Shown: positions 1-7,876 of the stretch, piece after piece | Position numbering within the stretch: the stretch's first letter is position 1 | How the letters are laid out: each line of letters opens with the position of its first letter | Assembly: GCA_039908095.1 (NCBI GenBank) | Contig: JAMOBJ010000006.1 | Coordinates: forward strand, 46,393 to 110,392 | DNA: 64,000 nt | Source: Nitrospirae bacterium YQR-1 | Lineage (GTDB): Bacteria; Nitrospirota; Thermodesulfovibrionia; Thermodesulfovibrionales; Magnetobacteriaceae | Direction: 5' to 3' | Position numbers and translations under genes: made by a program | The notes under the pieces: model-generated | The model's input: the letters and a program-made list of their open reading frames with translations, nothing else | What the model was told of the DNA's origin: nothing | Database searches by the model: none

Positions 1-2
1 GT

Positions 3-80
3 TTGACTAATCTGACTAATTATCAGAACTATAAGTGGAAGGTGCTGTTAATTGACGTAAAAACCGTTAACTTGCTCTAA
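3..80 (+). CDS. C-terminal end of a PilW-like minor pilin (truncated by window edge)
   Basis: An open frame enters from the left edge and stops at 78-80. Its last 25 residues include NYKWKVLLIDVKTVNLL, which resembles the conserved tail of PilW-type minor pilins (YRxKVFTTTVxxRNL-like). The stop lies 13 bases before the start of a PilX-like gene, which is the usual order in minor-pilin clusters. Only the tail is visible, so the family call rests on this short match plus context. Confidence 0.45.
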   Translation: MTNLTNYQNYKWKVLLIDVKTVNLL

Positions 81-93
81 GGGAGTTTTTTAA

Positions 94-636
94 ATGAAAA
101 GCGAAAAAGGTTTTGCATTAGTTTTGACAATGTTGTTTGCAGTTATGGCTTTGGCCTTTACAGGGGCTTTGATGTTTATGACTATACAGGGGACCAAGGT
201 TACCGGGTTATCTCAAAGATATGCAACAGCACTTGATGCCGGCAAGGGGGCTGCCGACATTGCGATGAATCTGGTTGTTCAATATACAGAGGGAACGCCG
301 CCTAAAACCGCTCCCGACTATGGTACTGTTCAAAGTGCGGCATGCCTCACAGATAAACTTTCCAAATCAACGCTGAATACTTCCACGGGCGCATATCAGT
401 GGTCAAATTGCTCAGGAACTCAAAGCGTGGTGACAAGTTCTGATGCAAAAACAAGTACTGATATTGTTGCAACTCTGGGGGATTACACAAGTTACACCAA
501 AATTATCGATGTTCAAAATACAGACGATGGTACAGGCACAAAATATATGTACTACACTGTAGAGGTATGGACGGAGAAAACAGCTAACCCATCCGAGAAC
601 TCACAGATCAGTTTTCTTTACAGAGTTCAGCAGTAG
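94..636 (+). CDS. PilX-like type IV pilus minor pilin / assembly protein
   Basis: This 180-residue protein has a short charged N-terminus (MKSEKGFALV) followed at about residues 7-30 by one hydrophobic helix, as in PilX N-terminal domains. The Gly-Phe-Ala stretch resembles a prepilin cleavage region, although a Glu at the mature position +5 is not evident. The rest is Thr/Ser/Asp-rich and soluble, consistent with a periplasmic or pilus-exposed domain, and contains two Cys (in AACLTDKL and SNCSGT) that could form a disulfide. The start follows an AAGGGAG ribosome site. It lies just after a PilW-like tail, so it probably belongs to a minor-pilin operon that primes pilus assembly. The exact family is uncertain because these proteins diverge quickly. 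Confidence 0.6.
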   Translation: MKSEKGFALVLTMLFAVMALAFTGALMFMTIQGTKVTGLSQRYATALDAGKGAADIAMNLVVQYTEGTPPKTAPDYGTVQSAACLTDKLSKSTLNTSTGAYQWSNCSGTQSVVTSSDAKTSTDIVATLGDYTSYTKIIDVQNTDDGTGTKYMYYTVEVWTEKTANPSENSQISFLYRVQQ

Positions 637-687
637 GGTAAAGAAGGCTACAGGCGGTGATGTTGAGGGAATTTATAAAGAGCAAAA

Positions 688-2010
688 ATGGAAAAAGATA
701 TGAAAGGAGAAGAAAAAAAGGCTGCAGAGATAAACCGCCACAATGCTGAGGAGCGTTTTAAATGCGGGAAAATCAACAGTGACAGTGGAATATATAATCA
801 GGCTATTGCCGACTTCACAGCGGCGCTTGAGCTAAATCCGGGGTATGCCGAGGCGTACTTTTATCGCGGGTTAGCCTTTCATAAGAAAGGAGACTACAAC
901 CAGGCTATCGCTGACTTCACGGCGGCGGTTGAGTTAAATCCGGGGACTGTGGCGGCTTACATTGGCCGTGGGACTTCAATGTATGCAAAAGGAGACTATA
1001 CCGGTGCTATCACCGATTACACAAAGGCTGTTGAAATAGCTCCAGGCAATATTAAAGCGTACTATAACCGCGGCAATTGCTATTATGAAATAAGGGAATA
1101 TGACAAAGCTATAGCGGATTTCACAAAGGCTGTTGAGATAAACCCAAAAGTTGCGGAGCTTTATTATAATCGCGGAACTTCATATGCTAAAAACGGTGAC
1201 TATGACATGGTTATTGTTGATTTCACTAAAGCAGTTGAGTTAAATCCAAGGTATGCTGAGGCATATTACAACCGCGGGTTGGCATGGTATAAAAAATGTG
1301 ACTATGACCAGGCTGTAACTGATTTTACAAAGACAATTGAGATAAACCGTAACAGTGCCGATGTGTATTATAACCGAGGGTTGGCTTGGTATAAAAAGGG
1401 AGACTACAACAGGGCTGTAACTGATTACACAAAGGCTATTGAGATAAATCCACAATTTGCAGTGGCATACATTAACCGTGGTTTTTCCCACCATAAAAAG
1501 GGAGACTATGACCAGGCCATAGCTGATTATACAAAGGCTATCGAGATAAATCCGGGCAATGCCGATGTGTACTGTAATCGCGGGAAAATCTATGGTGATA
1601 GGAGAGCCTATGATCAGGCTATAGCGGACTTTACAAAAGCTATTGATATAGATCCCCGATATGCATTGGCATACTTTTACCGCGGGACGGCTTTTTATTT
1701 CGGCAAAGAAGACTATACGCAGGCTATAGCCGATTACACAAAGGCTGCACAGATAAATCCTGAGGATGCCAACGCCTACAATTATCGCGGGTTAGCCTGT
1801 CACAGAAAGGGAGACTACAACCAGGCTATAGCCGACTACACAAAGGCTGTTAAGATAACCCCACATGATGCCGATATATTTTATAACCGTGGAATTTCCC
1901 ATAACGACAGCGGAGACTACGACAGTGCTGTTGCCGACTACATAACGGCTGCACGGCTTGGTAGCACCGATGCGCAAAACTTTTTACTCTCTAAAGGCAT
2001 ACAGTGGTAA
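688..2010 (+). CDS. TPR-repeat protein (12 tandem tetratricopeptide repeats)
   Basis: This 440-residue protein is almost entirely 34-residue tetratricopeptide repeats with the consensus GDYDQAIADYTKAIEINP followed by AYYNRG. I count twelve units between about residues 25 and 435. No signal peptide, membrane segment or catalytic domain is visible, so it is probably a cytoplasmic protein-protein interaction scaffold. The near-identical units suggest recent internal expansion, and the DNA itself is repetitive (GGAGACTAC recurs). It follows the minor-pilin genes; TPR proteins such as PilF act as pilotins in pilus assembly, but this one has no lipobox, so a pilus role is only suggested by position. 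Confidence 0.8.
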   Translation: MEKDMKGEEKKAAEINRHNAEERFKCGKINSDSGIYNQAIADFTAALELNPGYAEAYFYRGLAFHKKGDYNQAIADFTAAVELNPGTVAAYIGRGTSMYAKGDYTGAITDYTKAVEIAPGNIKAYYNRGNCYYEIREYDKAIADFTKAVEINPKVAELYYNRGTSYAKNGDYDMVIVDFTKAVELNPRYAEAYYNRGLAWYKKCDYDQAVTDFTKTIEINRNSADVYYNRGLAWYKKGDYNRAVTDYTKAIEINPQFAVAYINRGFSHHKKGDYDQAIADYTKAIEINPGNADVYCNRGKIYGDRRAYDQAIADFTKAIDIDPRYALAYFYRGTAFYFGKEDYTQAIADYTKAAQINPEDANAYNYRGLACHRKGDYNQAIADYTKAVKITPHDADIFYNRGISHNDSGDYDSAVADYITAARLGSTDAQNFLLSKGIQW

Positions 2011-2097
2011 AACGCCGAAATTAGTGTCTGAAACTAATTTTTGAGTTCCTGATTTCATTTATAAACGCTTTTGGGGTATAATAAACCTGTACATAAT

Positions 2098-2481
2098 ATG
2101 GAAGAGCCGCAAGACAGAGAAAAGAGTTTTTACCCGGATTACCTGACTGAGGTGTTAGCTGTGTTTCTTATCACAGTGTTATGTACTGTGGTTGCAGCTC
2201 TTGCATTTCCTAAAGAGCTGGGCAGGCAGATAAATTTTACCGCTCCTTTTAAACCCACCGCTGAGTGGTATTTTCACTGGCTCTTTGAGCTTCTGAAGTA
2301 CTTTCCAGGCAGGAGTGCGTTTTTTGGCGCTGTGATGCTTCCTGTTACTTTTGCTGTCACTCTTATTATGGTGCCGTTTATCTCAAAGCTAAAAAATGGA
2401 AAACTTAAGGCAAATGTGGCTGTCGGAGTTCTTTATGCCTCATTTATAGTTTTTACGTTGCTTTCTTTACTAACCCGTTAA
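2098..2481 (+). CDS. Cytochrome b C-terminal-domain-like membrane protein (orphan)
   Basis: About 127 residues with three hydrophobic segments (roughly LTEVLAVFLITVLCTVVAAL, GAVMLPVTFAVTLIMVPFI and VAVGVLYASFIVFTLLSLL). Before the second is PTAEWYFHWLFELLKYFPG, which closely resembles the PEWYF...LLKYFP segment at the quinol-oxidation site of the cytochrome b/b6 C-terminal domain (subunit IV type). The Pro of PEWY appears as Ala. No heme-binding cytochrome b half, Rieske protein or cytochrome c is adjacent, so this is an orphan subunit or a remnant. I prefer ATG 2098; TTG 2071 would add nine residues. TATAAT at 2077-2082 lies just upstream and no ribosome site is seen, so the transcript could have a very short leader. 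Confidence 0.55.
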   Translation: MEEPQDREKSFYPDYLTEVLAVFLITVLCTVVAALAFPKELGRQINFTAPFKPTAEWYFHWLFELLKYFPGRSAFFGAVMLPVTFAVTLIMVPFISKLKNGKLKANVAVGVLYASFIVFTLLSLLTR

Positions 2482-2499
2482 AGTGTAATAAAGGTATTG

Positions 2500-3015
2500 A
2501 TGTTTAAAGGATACGTTGCAGTATATACAGGTAGTGGTAAGGGGAAAACAACTGCTGCCGTCGGCCAAGTGGTAAGAGCCATGGGAAGAGGTCTCAGGGT
2601 TTTTTTTGCACAATTTATAAAATCAAAGGACTCCGGAGAGTTAATCGCCTTCAGGGCATTTGGTGATTTAATCCGGTTTAAGCACTACGGCAGGGGGTTT
2701 GTTTTTGGAAACCCTACTCAAGAGGATATAGAGGCTGCACGGGAAGGTTTTAATGAGATAAAATCGGTGCTGCTAAGTGGACACTATCAGGTAGTGGTAC
2801 TGGATGAAATAAATACCGCTGTATCGGCTGGACTCATCGAACCTGACGCCGTTATCTCATTAATACACAGTAAGCCTGAGAGCGTGGAGCTGATACTCAC
2901 CGGCAGGGGAGCAGGGGAAGATGTGATAGCTTGCGCCGATTTGGTTACCGAGTGCAGGGAAATCAAACACTACTACAATAGTGCCGTAACCGCACGAGAA
3001 GGAATCGAGTATTGA
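2500..3015 (+). CDS. cobO: Cob(I)yrinic acid a,c-diamide adenosyltransferase
   Basis: A 171-residue CobO/BtuR-family ATP:cob(I)alamin adenosyltransferase, which attaches the 5'-deoxyadenosyl ligand to the cobalt of reduced corrinoids. A P-loop (GSGKGKTTAA) lies near the N-terminus, with VVLDEINTAV as the Walker B-like region and ILTGRGA toward the C-terminus, all typical of the family. Length is slightly short of the usual 180-200 residues because the N-terminal extension is missing. ATG 2500 follows AAAGG at 2490-2494; a TTG directly upstream is less likely. The stop overlaps the start of the HD gene (TGATG), so the two are probably cotranscribed. No other cobalamin gene is nearby, so it may serve salvage. 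Confidence 0.88.
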   Translation: MFKGYVAVYTGSGKGKTTAAVGQVVRAMGRGLRVFFAQFIKSKDSGELIAFRAFGDLIRFKHYGRGFVFGNPTQEDIEAAREGFNEIKSVLLSGHYQVVVLDEINTAVSAGLIEPDAVISLIHSKPESVELILTGRGAGEDVIACADLVTECREIKHYYNSAVTAREGIEY

Positions 3016-3800
3016 TGGCTTTAAACGCTGAAACATTACAAAGATATAAGCTCTGGTTTTCAAGCTATGTAAAATCTTTTTATTTTACAAACACTGACGA
3101 TCAGAAAAACATTGACTTAAAGGAGATGCACTCCGGCGATGTTTGCAACATTATAACGGATATAGCCATGAGGCATTTTGATGCTGAAGATAAGATAGTT
3201 CTTGCCTCAGTTATAGGGCTTTTTCATGATGTCGGGAGGTTTCCGCAGTATGCTCGGTATAAAACCTTTAAAGATACCATATCGGTTAACCACGGGGCAC
3301 TTGGGGCTGAGGTGTTAGCGTCTGAGGGAGTTTTGCATGGGCTTTCACCGGAAACTGTAGAAATTGTCCTTCAATCCGTTAAGTATCATAATGCCTATAG
3401 TATTCCAAACGGACTGAGTCCTGAAACGGAAATGTATCTTAAGATGATAAGAGATGCCGATAAACTTGGCATATGGCGGGTTTTTATAGAAATATTTAAC
3501 CTCAACAAAGTGGAGAGAGCTTCTGCTGTTCTGCTGGGATTACCTGTAAAGGATGGGTATTCAGAGAAAATTTTCAAAGCAGTCAGTACAGGTAACCTGG
3601 CTAAACTTAAGGATGTTGAATGTGAAAATGACTATAAACTTCTAATGCTTACGTGGATATTTGATTTGAATTTTCACAGCTCTTATTCTCTCTTACTGGA
3701 AAGACAGTACATAGATGCATTGGTGGACACTTTACCTGACACCGTGGAAATAAACAGTTTAAGGCGGATTCTTAGAGATTATTGCAATGCACGGAGTTAG
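3015..3800 (+). CDS. HD-domain phosphohydrolase
   Basis: A 261-residue metal-dependent HD-superfamily protein. Candidate metal ligands are His39 (MHSGDV), the His71-Asp72 doublet (GLFHDVGRF), the His in VKYHNAY and the Asp in MIRDADKLG, which is the canonical H...HD...D order. HD proteins hydrolyse phosphate esters of nucleotides; the substrate cannot be read from sequence. There is no GGDEF, ACT or RelA-like partner domain, so it is not obviously a signalling enzyme. Translation is probably coupled to the preceding cobO through a one-base stop-start overlap, which suggests, without proving, a link to corrinoid or nucleotide turnover. Confidence 0.75.
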   Translation: MALNAETLQRYKLWFSSYVKSFYFTNTDDQKNIDLKEMHSGDVCNIITDIAMRHFDAEDKIVLASVIGLFHDVGRFPQYARYKTFKDTISVNHGALGAEVLASEGVLHGLSPETVEIVLQSVKYHNAYSIPNGLSPETEMYLKMIRDADKLGIWRVFIEIFNLNKVERASAVLLGLPVKDGYSEKIFKAVSTGNLAKLKDVECENDYKLLMLTWIFDLNFHSSYSLLLERQYIDALVDTLPDTVEINSLRRILRDYCNARS

Positions 3801-3854
3801 TGCTTTTAGTTTATTAATGATATGTTCTAAAATAGCTGTAGAGGGGGAAGAATA

Positions 3855-4436
3855 ATGAAAATATTATTGGTATATAGCCATCCAAATCCGGGTAGTTTCA
3901 ACCATGCTATAAAGGAAACGCTGAGCTCTGAGCTGAGTGCTTCAGGGCATGACGTTAAAACAAGGGATTTATATTCAATAGGTTTTGACCCTGTGCTCAG
4001 GTCAACTGATTTCTTATTGGCGGCGCAGGGTAAAGTGGCTGATGACGTCAAGCTTGAACAGGATTTCATTGTATGGTCTGATGTGGTTATTTTTATTCAT
4101 CCGGTGTGGTGGGCTTCCCTTCCTGCTATATTAAAGGGATACATTGACAGGGTGTTTAACTATGGTTTTGCCTACATGATAGATGAAAAAGGAGTGCGGG
4201 GGCTTCTAAAGGGGAAAAAAGCTCTGATTTTATCCACAACCGGTGCCGATGACAAAACATATGCAGCCACCGGTATGTTTAAAAGCATTACACAAACGGT
4301 AGATGACGGAATCTTTGCTTTTTGTGGATTTGATGTAATTGAGCATAAGTTTTTTACTTCCGTACCGTATGTTTCCTCTGACGACAGAAGTAAAATGCTT
4401 GAGCAGGCTGCGGCTATAGCACGGCAGCTAAGGTAA
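3855..4436 (+). CDS. NAD(P)H:quinone oxidoreductase, flavodoxin-like fold (KefF/MdaB/NQO1 family)
   Basis: A 193-residue flavoprotein of the NAD(P)H dehydrogenase (quinone) family. The N-terminus MKILLVYSHPNPGSFNHA is the flavin phosphate-binding strand-loop, and FIHPVWWASLPAILKGYIDR is the conserved flavin-binding segment of KefF, MdaB and NQO1 homologues. The middle TTGADDKTYAATG matches the usual family spacing. Such enzymes catalyse two-electron reduction of quinones or electrophiles in the cytoplasm and sometimes regulate Kef potassium channels; no Kef gene is adjacent. A GAGGGGGAAG ribosome site lies 5-8 bases before the ATG. It appears to stand alone between the HD gene and a convergent helicase gene. 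Confidence 0.85.
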   Translation: MKILLVYSHPNPGSFNHAIKETLSSELSASGHDVKTRDLYSIGFDPVLRSTDFLLAAQGKVADDVKLEQDFIVWSDVVIFIHPVWWASLPAILKGYIDRVFNYGFAYMIDEKGVRGLLKGKKALILSTTGADDKTYAATGMFKSITQTVDDGIFAFCGFDVIEHKFFTSVPYVSSDDRSKMLEQAAAIARQLR

Positions 4437-4495
4437 TACAGACTGGTATAATAAGAGAGCATGAAAGCTAAGCGGCGGCCTGAATGTGAGACTTT

Positions 4496-5923
4496 CTAAA
4501 GGCCGTCCCGTCTGCTTCGCTTCGGCGGGGATTTCTTATATGTCTTTTGTGAGTAAGCGGCTTTATTTTTTCTGTATCTTTGTAGTAAATCCGCCACCTC
4601 TCTGGTTGACAGACCGATTCTGTTGGGGCCTGCCACCTGTTTTCTCTCTAAAAGCATCGAAATGGCTCTACATGCTATCTGAGTGGCATCCATATCCTCA
4701 GTGAGGGATTGATATACCTCCACGGCATCCTCATGAATTTCCTCATGAATAAGTTTGCGCGCAAACTCGGCGTAATGTTTTTTCTTAGCCTGAGAAATTG
4801 TGGGTATTTCCTCACACAGAATAGGGGCGCCTGAGAAATCCATTATCCGTTTTAATTCTTTAAATTCAAGCGGTGTAACTAAAGTAATGGCAATACCTTT
4901 TTTGCCGGCACGTCCGGTGCGTCCAATCCTGTGCACGTAACTGCCCGGCTCAAATGGAATATGATAGTTAAACACGTGGGAAACATCGGTTATATCCAAA
5001 CCTCTTGCCGCCACATCGGTGGCAATCAGAATATACGTCTGTCCTCTTCTAAAAGACGCCAACACCTCGTTTCTCTGGTTCTGTTCCATATCGCCGTGAA
5101 GTGCTCTGGTAGGATAGCCTCTTGAGATAAGGGTATTTGAAAGCATTTCTGTTTCCTTTTTAGTACGGCAAAAAATAAGGCTTTTAGGTGGGGCCTCTGT
5201 CTCAATTAGTCTGACAAGTGCCTCCTCACGTTCCTTTTCACCTATTACATAGTATCTATGAATAACTTCTGCGGCGGTAGCCAGATTTTTGGGTGTAACG
5301 TCAACCGTGACCGGCTCTGTCAGAATGTTTCTTGCAAGAGCCTGTATTTCTCTGGGCATTGTGGCGGAAAAAAGCATTGTCTGCCGCTTTTTGGGTAAGA
5401 ATTCAAAGATGGACTCAATATCTTCGATAAAGCCCATGTCAAGCATCTCATCGGCCTCATCCAGGACTACGATGGAGGGTGCAAATTTTTTAAGCCGTTT
5501 GGACCTGAGGTGGTCAAGAAGCCTGCCGGGGGTAGCCGCCACAACCTGGACTCCTTTGTTTATAAGGTCAACCTGTCTGCCGATAGACTGTCCACCATAA
5601 ACAGCGGCAGTGCGGATATCAAAATAGCGGCCTAACCGGTACAACTCGTCACTTACCTGTGAGGCCAGCTCTCTGGTGGGAAGCATAATTAGAACTTCAA
5701 CCGATCCCGTATGTTTAACATTGTGCATAGCGGGAAGTCCAAAGGCGGCGGTTTTACCTGTTCCGGTCTGTGCCCTCGCAATAATATCCTTACCCGCTAA
5801 TACAAAGGGGATTGCCTGCTGTTGAATTGGGCTGGGTACTTTGAAACCTGCCTCATACACACCTTTAAGAATCTCAGGCCTTAAGCCGAAGTGCTCGAAA
5901 TTGTCTATTGCTGTTTCTTCCAT
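4496..5923 (-). CDS. DEAD-box ATP-dependent RNA helicase
   Basis: A 475-residue cytoplasmic helicase of the DeaD/CsdA-RhlE group that remodels RNA duplexes with ATP. All core motifs are present: Q motif (PSPIQQQAIP), Walker A AQTGTGKT at 51-58, PTRELA, TPGR, DEAD at 155-158, SAT at 186-188, and HRIGRTGRAG at about 332-341. After the two RecA domains comes a 90-residue helical tail (LIHEEIHEDAVEVYQ...) and a basic Lys/Arg-rich end, likely for extra RNA binding. There is no DbpA/CsdA-type RRM, so a precise name is withheld. It is divergent from the alpha/beta hydrolase gene across about 50 bases. Confidence 0.93.
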   Translation of the reverse strand: MEETAIDNFEHFGLRPEILKGVYEAGFKVPSPIQQQAIPFVLAGKDIIARAQTGTGKTAAFGLPAMHNVKHTGSVEVLIMLPTRELASQVSDELYRLGRYFDIRTAAVYGGQSIGRQVDLINKGVQVVAATPGRLLDHLRSKRLKKFAPSIVVLDEADEMLDMGFIEDIESIFEFLPKKRQTMLFSATMPREIQALARNILTEPVTVDVTPKNLATAAEVIHRYYVIGEKEREEALVRLIETEAPPKSLIFCRTKKETEMLSNTLISRGYPTRALHGDMEQNQRNEVLASFRRGQTYILIATDVAARGLDITDVSHVFNYHIPFEPGSYVHRIGRTGRAGKKGIAITLVTPLEFKELKRIMDFSGAPILCEEIPTISQAKKKHYAEFARKLIHEEIHEDAVEVYQSLTEDMDATQIACRAISMLLERKQVAGPNRIGLSTREVADLLQRYRKNKAAYSQKTYKKSPPKRSRRDGL

Positions 5924-5972
5924 CTTCCAACTATTATTATATACTAAGTAATTAGAAAAAAGCGAGGGGTAA

Positions 5973-6752
5973 ATGAAAAAAAATAATTTATATTTTATAC
6001 ACGGTGCAAATTGTGGATCATGGGTGTGGGAGGGCTTCAGTGAATTCTTTAAAATCAGGGGGTTTAACTCTCTGACGCCGGACTTACGCCTACACGGCGT
6101 AAATCCTCACGATAAGCCTGCACAAGGGATAGCAGCCCTTAGTCTGCGTGATTACGTTTCAGATATATGTAATGAGCTATCAGCGCTTGATGATAAGGCG
6201 GTGCTTATAGGGCATTCGATGGGGGGGCTGCTTGCGCAGTTAGCAGCGCAAAGTGTGCCTGTGCGGGCGCTTGTGTTGATAGAGCCGGCGCCGCCTGCCG
6301 GGTTATATCCTAAAAAGGCGGCTGTGATTCAGGGGATTTTTGCGCTTTTACGGTATGGCCTTTTCTGGAAAGTGCCGGTACGACCCTCATTTGCACAAGC
6401 TGTGGTGACGTCGTTACACAATTTGCCGCCTCAGAGACAACATGAGGTGCACAGCAGGTTTGTGTATGAGTCGGGGCGGGCGCTTTCTGAAATAGGGTTT
6501 TCAGTATTAGACCGGAAAAAAGCCGCTTATGTTGATGAAAAAAGGATAACATCTCCTGTGCTTGTCATAGCCGGTGGTATGGACAGGATTATCAGCCCTA
6601 AATTAGCACTTGCCATTTCCAGTAAATATAAAAACTGTACTTATAAAGAGTTCCCTGAACACGCCCACTGGATTATACAGGAGCAGGGATGGGAAAACGT
6701 GGCTGAATACATCTTTCAATGGCTTGATACCAGGTTGCATTCATTCGATTAA
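5973..6752 (+). CDS. Alpha/beta-fold hydrolase
   Basis: A 259-residue serine hydrolase fold. The oxyanion region is YFIHGANCGSWVWEG, the nucleophile elbow GHSMGG places Ser82, a candidate acid is Asp in AGGMDRII (about 203), and the catalytic His is in EHAHWII (about 230). Similar proteins are esterases, lipases or C-C hydrolases; the substrate is not inferable. The ribosome site is GCGAGGGG, 3-6 bases before the ATG. The last codons, roughly from LDTRLHSFD to the stop, lie inside a dispersed repeat that occurs elsewhere in this window, so the native C-terminus may have been replaced by repeat-encoded residues. Confidence 0.85.
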   Translation: MKKNNLYFIHGANCGSWVWEGFSEFFKIRGFNSLTPDLRLHGVNPHDKPAQGIAALSLRDYVSDICNELSALDDKAVLIGHSMGGLLAQLAAQSVPVRALVLIEPAPPAGLYPKKAAVIQGIFALLRYGLFWKVPVRPSFAQAVVTSLHNLPPQRQHEVHSRFVYESGRALSEIGFSVLDRKKAAYVDEKRITSPVLVIAGGMDRIISPKLALAISSKYKNCTYKEFPEHAHWIIQEQGWENVAEYIFQWLDTRLHSFD

Positions 6753-6796
6753 CTTTGTTGGCTTCGTAGAAAGCTCCGGGGACGTCTCCCCTAAAG
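6726..6796 (+). repeat. Dispersed repeat family 1, partial copy
   Basis: About 70 bases (ATACCAGG, then GCATTCATTCGATTAAC, then GACGTCTCCCCTAAAG) match, on the opposite strand, the right half of the element at 43923-44063. It starts inside the 3' end of the hydrolase gene and supplies that gene's stop codon. Only one end of the element is recognisable here. It encodes nothing of its own. Confidence 0.8.
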
Positions 6797-6844
6797 CAAC
6801 CGTGATGTCAAGTAAAATTTTTAAAAATGGTTCTTTCACGTTTT

Positions 6845-7030
6845 GAGTGGGTAAAAGAAAGAATAAGCCCCCGTCGCCTACACTATACATAGCCGCAAGG
6901 TAGGGGATGTCACCCGCAGGGGCGTAACGCTGTGGAGCAGTTTTGCGAAAGCAAAACTTGACCTCCACGTTTACCTGTAGGCTACTGTGTCTAAGGCGAC
7001 AGAGGTTACTTCTTACTTTGCTACCCACTC
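6845..7030. repeat. Dispersed repeat family 2 (copy A) with internal hairpin
   Basis: A 186-base non-coding segment bounded by inverted GAGTGGGTA (6845) and TACCCACTC (7022). Its core (GTCACCCGCAGGGGCGTAAC, then TGTGGAGCA, then a hairpin, then GGCTACT and GCGACAG) recurs at 31995-32140. The hairpin here is AGTTTTGC-GAAA-GCAAAACT, a perfect 8-bp stem with a GNRA-type loop. The minus-strand open frame across it looks like repeat read-through and not a gene. Confidence 0.75.
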
Positions 7031-7181
7031 GATCCGCTAAAGAGACTTTTTTTGCTTAACCTCTCCGCTAATTTCTTACTTCTTATTATCTCCTTTTATT
7101 TCAACTCCTTTACTCGGTTTGCTTACCTCTATGTCGGTTTTCGGGGGGACATCTCCAAACTTTTATTAACAGTTTCTTTCT

Positions 7182-7215
7182 AAAAAAACACGGAAGCAGG
7201 CGGTTGCCTGCTCCC
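7182..7215 (-). terminator. Intrinsic terminator of tpx
   Basis: On the minus strand, GGGAGCAGGC-AACC-GCCTGCTTCC (plus-strand 7192-7215, one mismatch) is followed by GTG and a run of seven T. It lies 15 bases beyond the tpx stop codon. Confidence 0.85.
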
Positions 7216-7229
7216 ATTGTATCGGTCTG

Positions 7230-7736
7230 TTATTTAGCGGCGGCTATTGCCTTGCCGTAATCCGGTGGATTGGTAATCTCCGGCACTATTTCCATGTATT
7301 GAATGATGTCATTTTTATCAATAACGAAAACGGCGCGTGTAAGGAGCCTGAGTTCTTTTATCAAAACACCGTAATTTAAGCCAAATGATGCATCCTTGTA
7401 GTCGGAAAGGGTTTTCGTAGCGGCGCTTATGCCGGCAGTTGTACAAAACCTTGCATTGGCAAACGGTAAATCCATACTGACATTTATTACAACCGTGTCA
7501 GGGCCGAGCTTTGCCGCCTCTTCATTAAACTTTCTCAACTGTGCGTCACACACCGGAGTGTCAAGAGACGGGGTTACACTGATTACTTTTGTTTTTCCGG
7601 CAAAATCTTTAAGGGTAACCGCCCCCAGATTGTTGTCCATCATGGTGAAGTCCGGTGCCTTGCCGCCAACCTTTACCTCGTTTCCCGTGAGGGTTAACGC
7701 CCCTCCCTGAAATGTTATAACTCCTGTTCTGTCCAT
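7230..7736 (-). CDS. tpx: Thiol peroxidase (atypical 2-Cys peroxiredoxin)
   Basis: A 168-residue Tpx that reduces hydrogen peroxide and alkyl hydroperoxides using thioredoxin. The peroxidatic Cys sits in PSLDTPVCDAQ and the resolving Cys in ARFCTTAGI, the spacing typical of Tpx. VGGKAPDFTM and LLTRAVFVIDKN are conserved family segments. Length is that of E. coli Tpx. An AAGGAGGT ribosome site precedes the ATG, a candidate promoter lies at 7775-7802 and a strong terminator follows, so it is probably monocistronic. It faces away from the translation operon beginning at 7877. Confidence 0.95.
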   Translation of the reverse strand: MDRTGVITFQGGALTLTGNEVKVGGKAPDFTMMDNNLGAVTLKDFAGKTKVISVTPSLDTPVCDAQLRKFNEEAAKLGPDTVVINVSMDLPFANARFCTTAGISAATKTLSDYKDASFGLNYGVLIKELRLLTRAVFVIDKNDIIQYMEIVPEITNPPDYGKAIAAAK

Positions 7737-7774
7737 ATAAACCTCCTTAATTATTTTTGGAACCTTTCAACAAT

Positions 7775-7802
7775 TTTATAATAATTTACTGGAGTTTGTA
7801 AA
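7775..7802 (-). promoter_or_regulatory. Candidate sigma70-type promoter of tpx
   Basis: Read on the minus strand: -35 TTTACA (7802-7797), 16-base spacer, -10 TATAAA (7780-7775). It lies about 40 bases upstream of the tpx start, upstream of its AAGGAGGT site. This is a sequence match only. Confidence 0.5.
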
Positions 7803-7876
7803 GATTTCCCTGTCTTTTAACAAAAAATAACAGATGTTTATTGCATAAAAAGATTTCGTTATGATAACATGAATAA

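Noticed and set aside
688..2010. Regular DNA repeats that look like a tandem-repeat or CRISPR-like array
   Set aside because: The period is about 102 bases, i.e. 34 codons, and stays in frame; the repeats are coding tetratricopeptide units, and spacers are not unique sequences.
6741..7028. A 95-codon open frame on the minus strand
   Set aside because: It spans two dispersed repeats and reads the reverse of their hairpin and terminal sequences; it has no ribosome site and the second repeat copy does not preserve the frame.
7131..7150. A short motif like ATGTCGGTTTTCGG that also occurs near 33963 and 63298
   Set aside because: Similarity is limited to about 12 bases with no shared flanks, so it may be chance.
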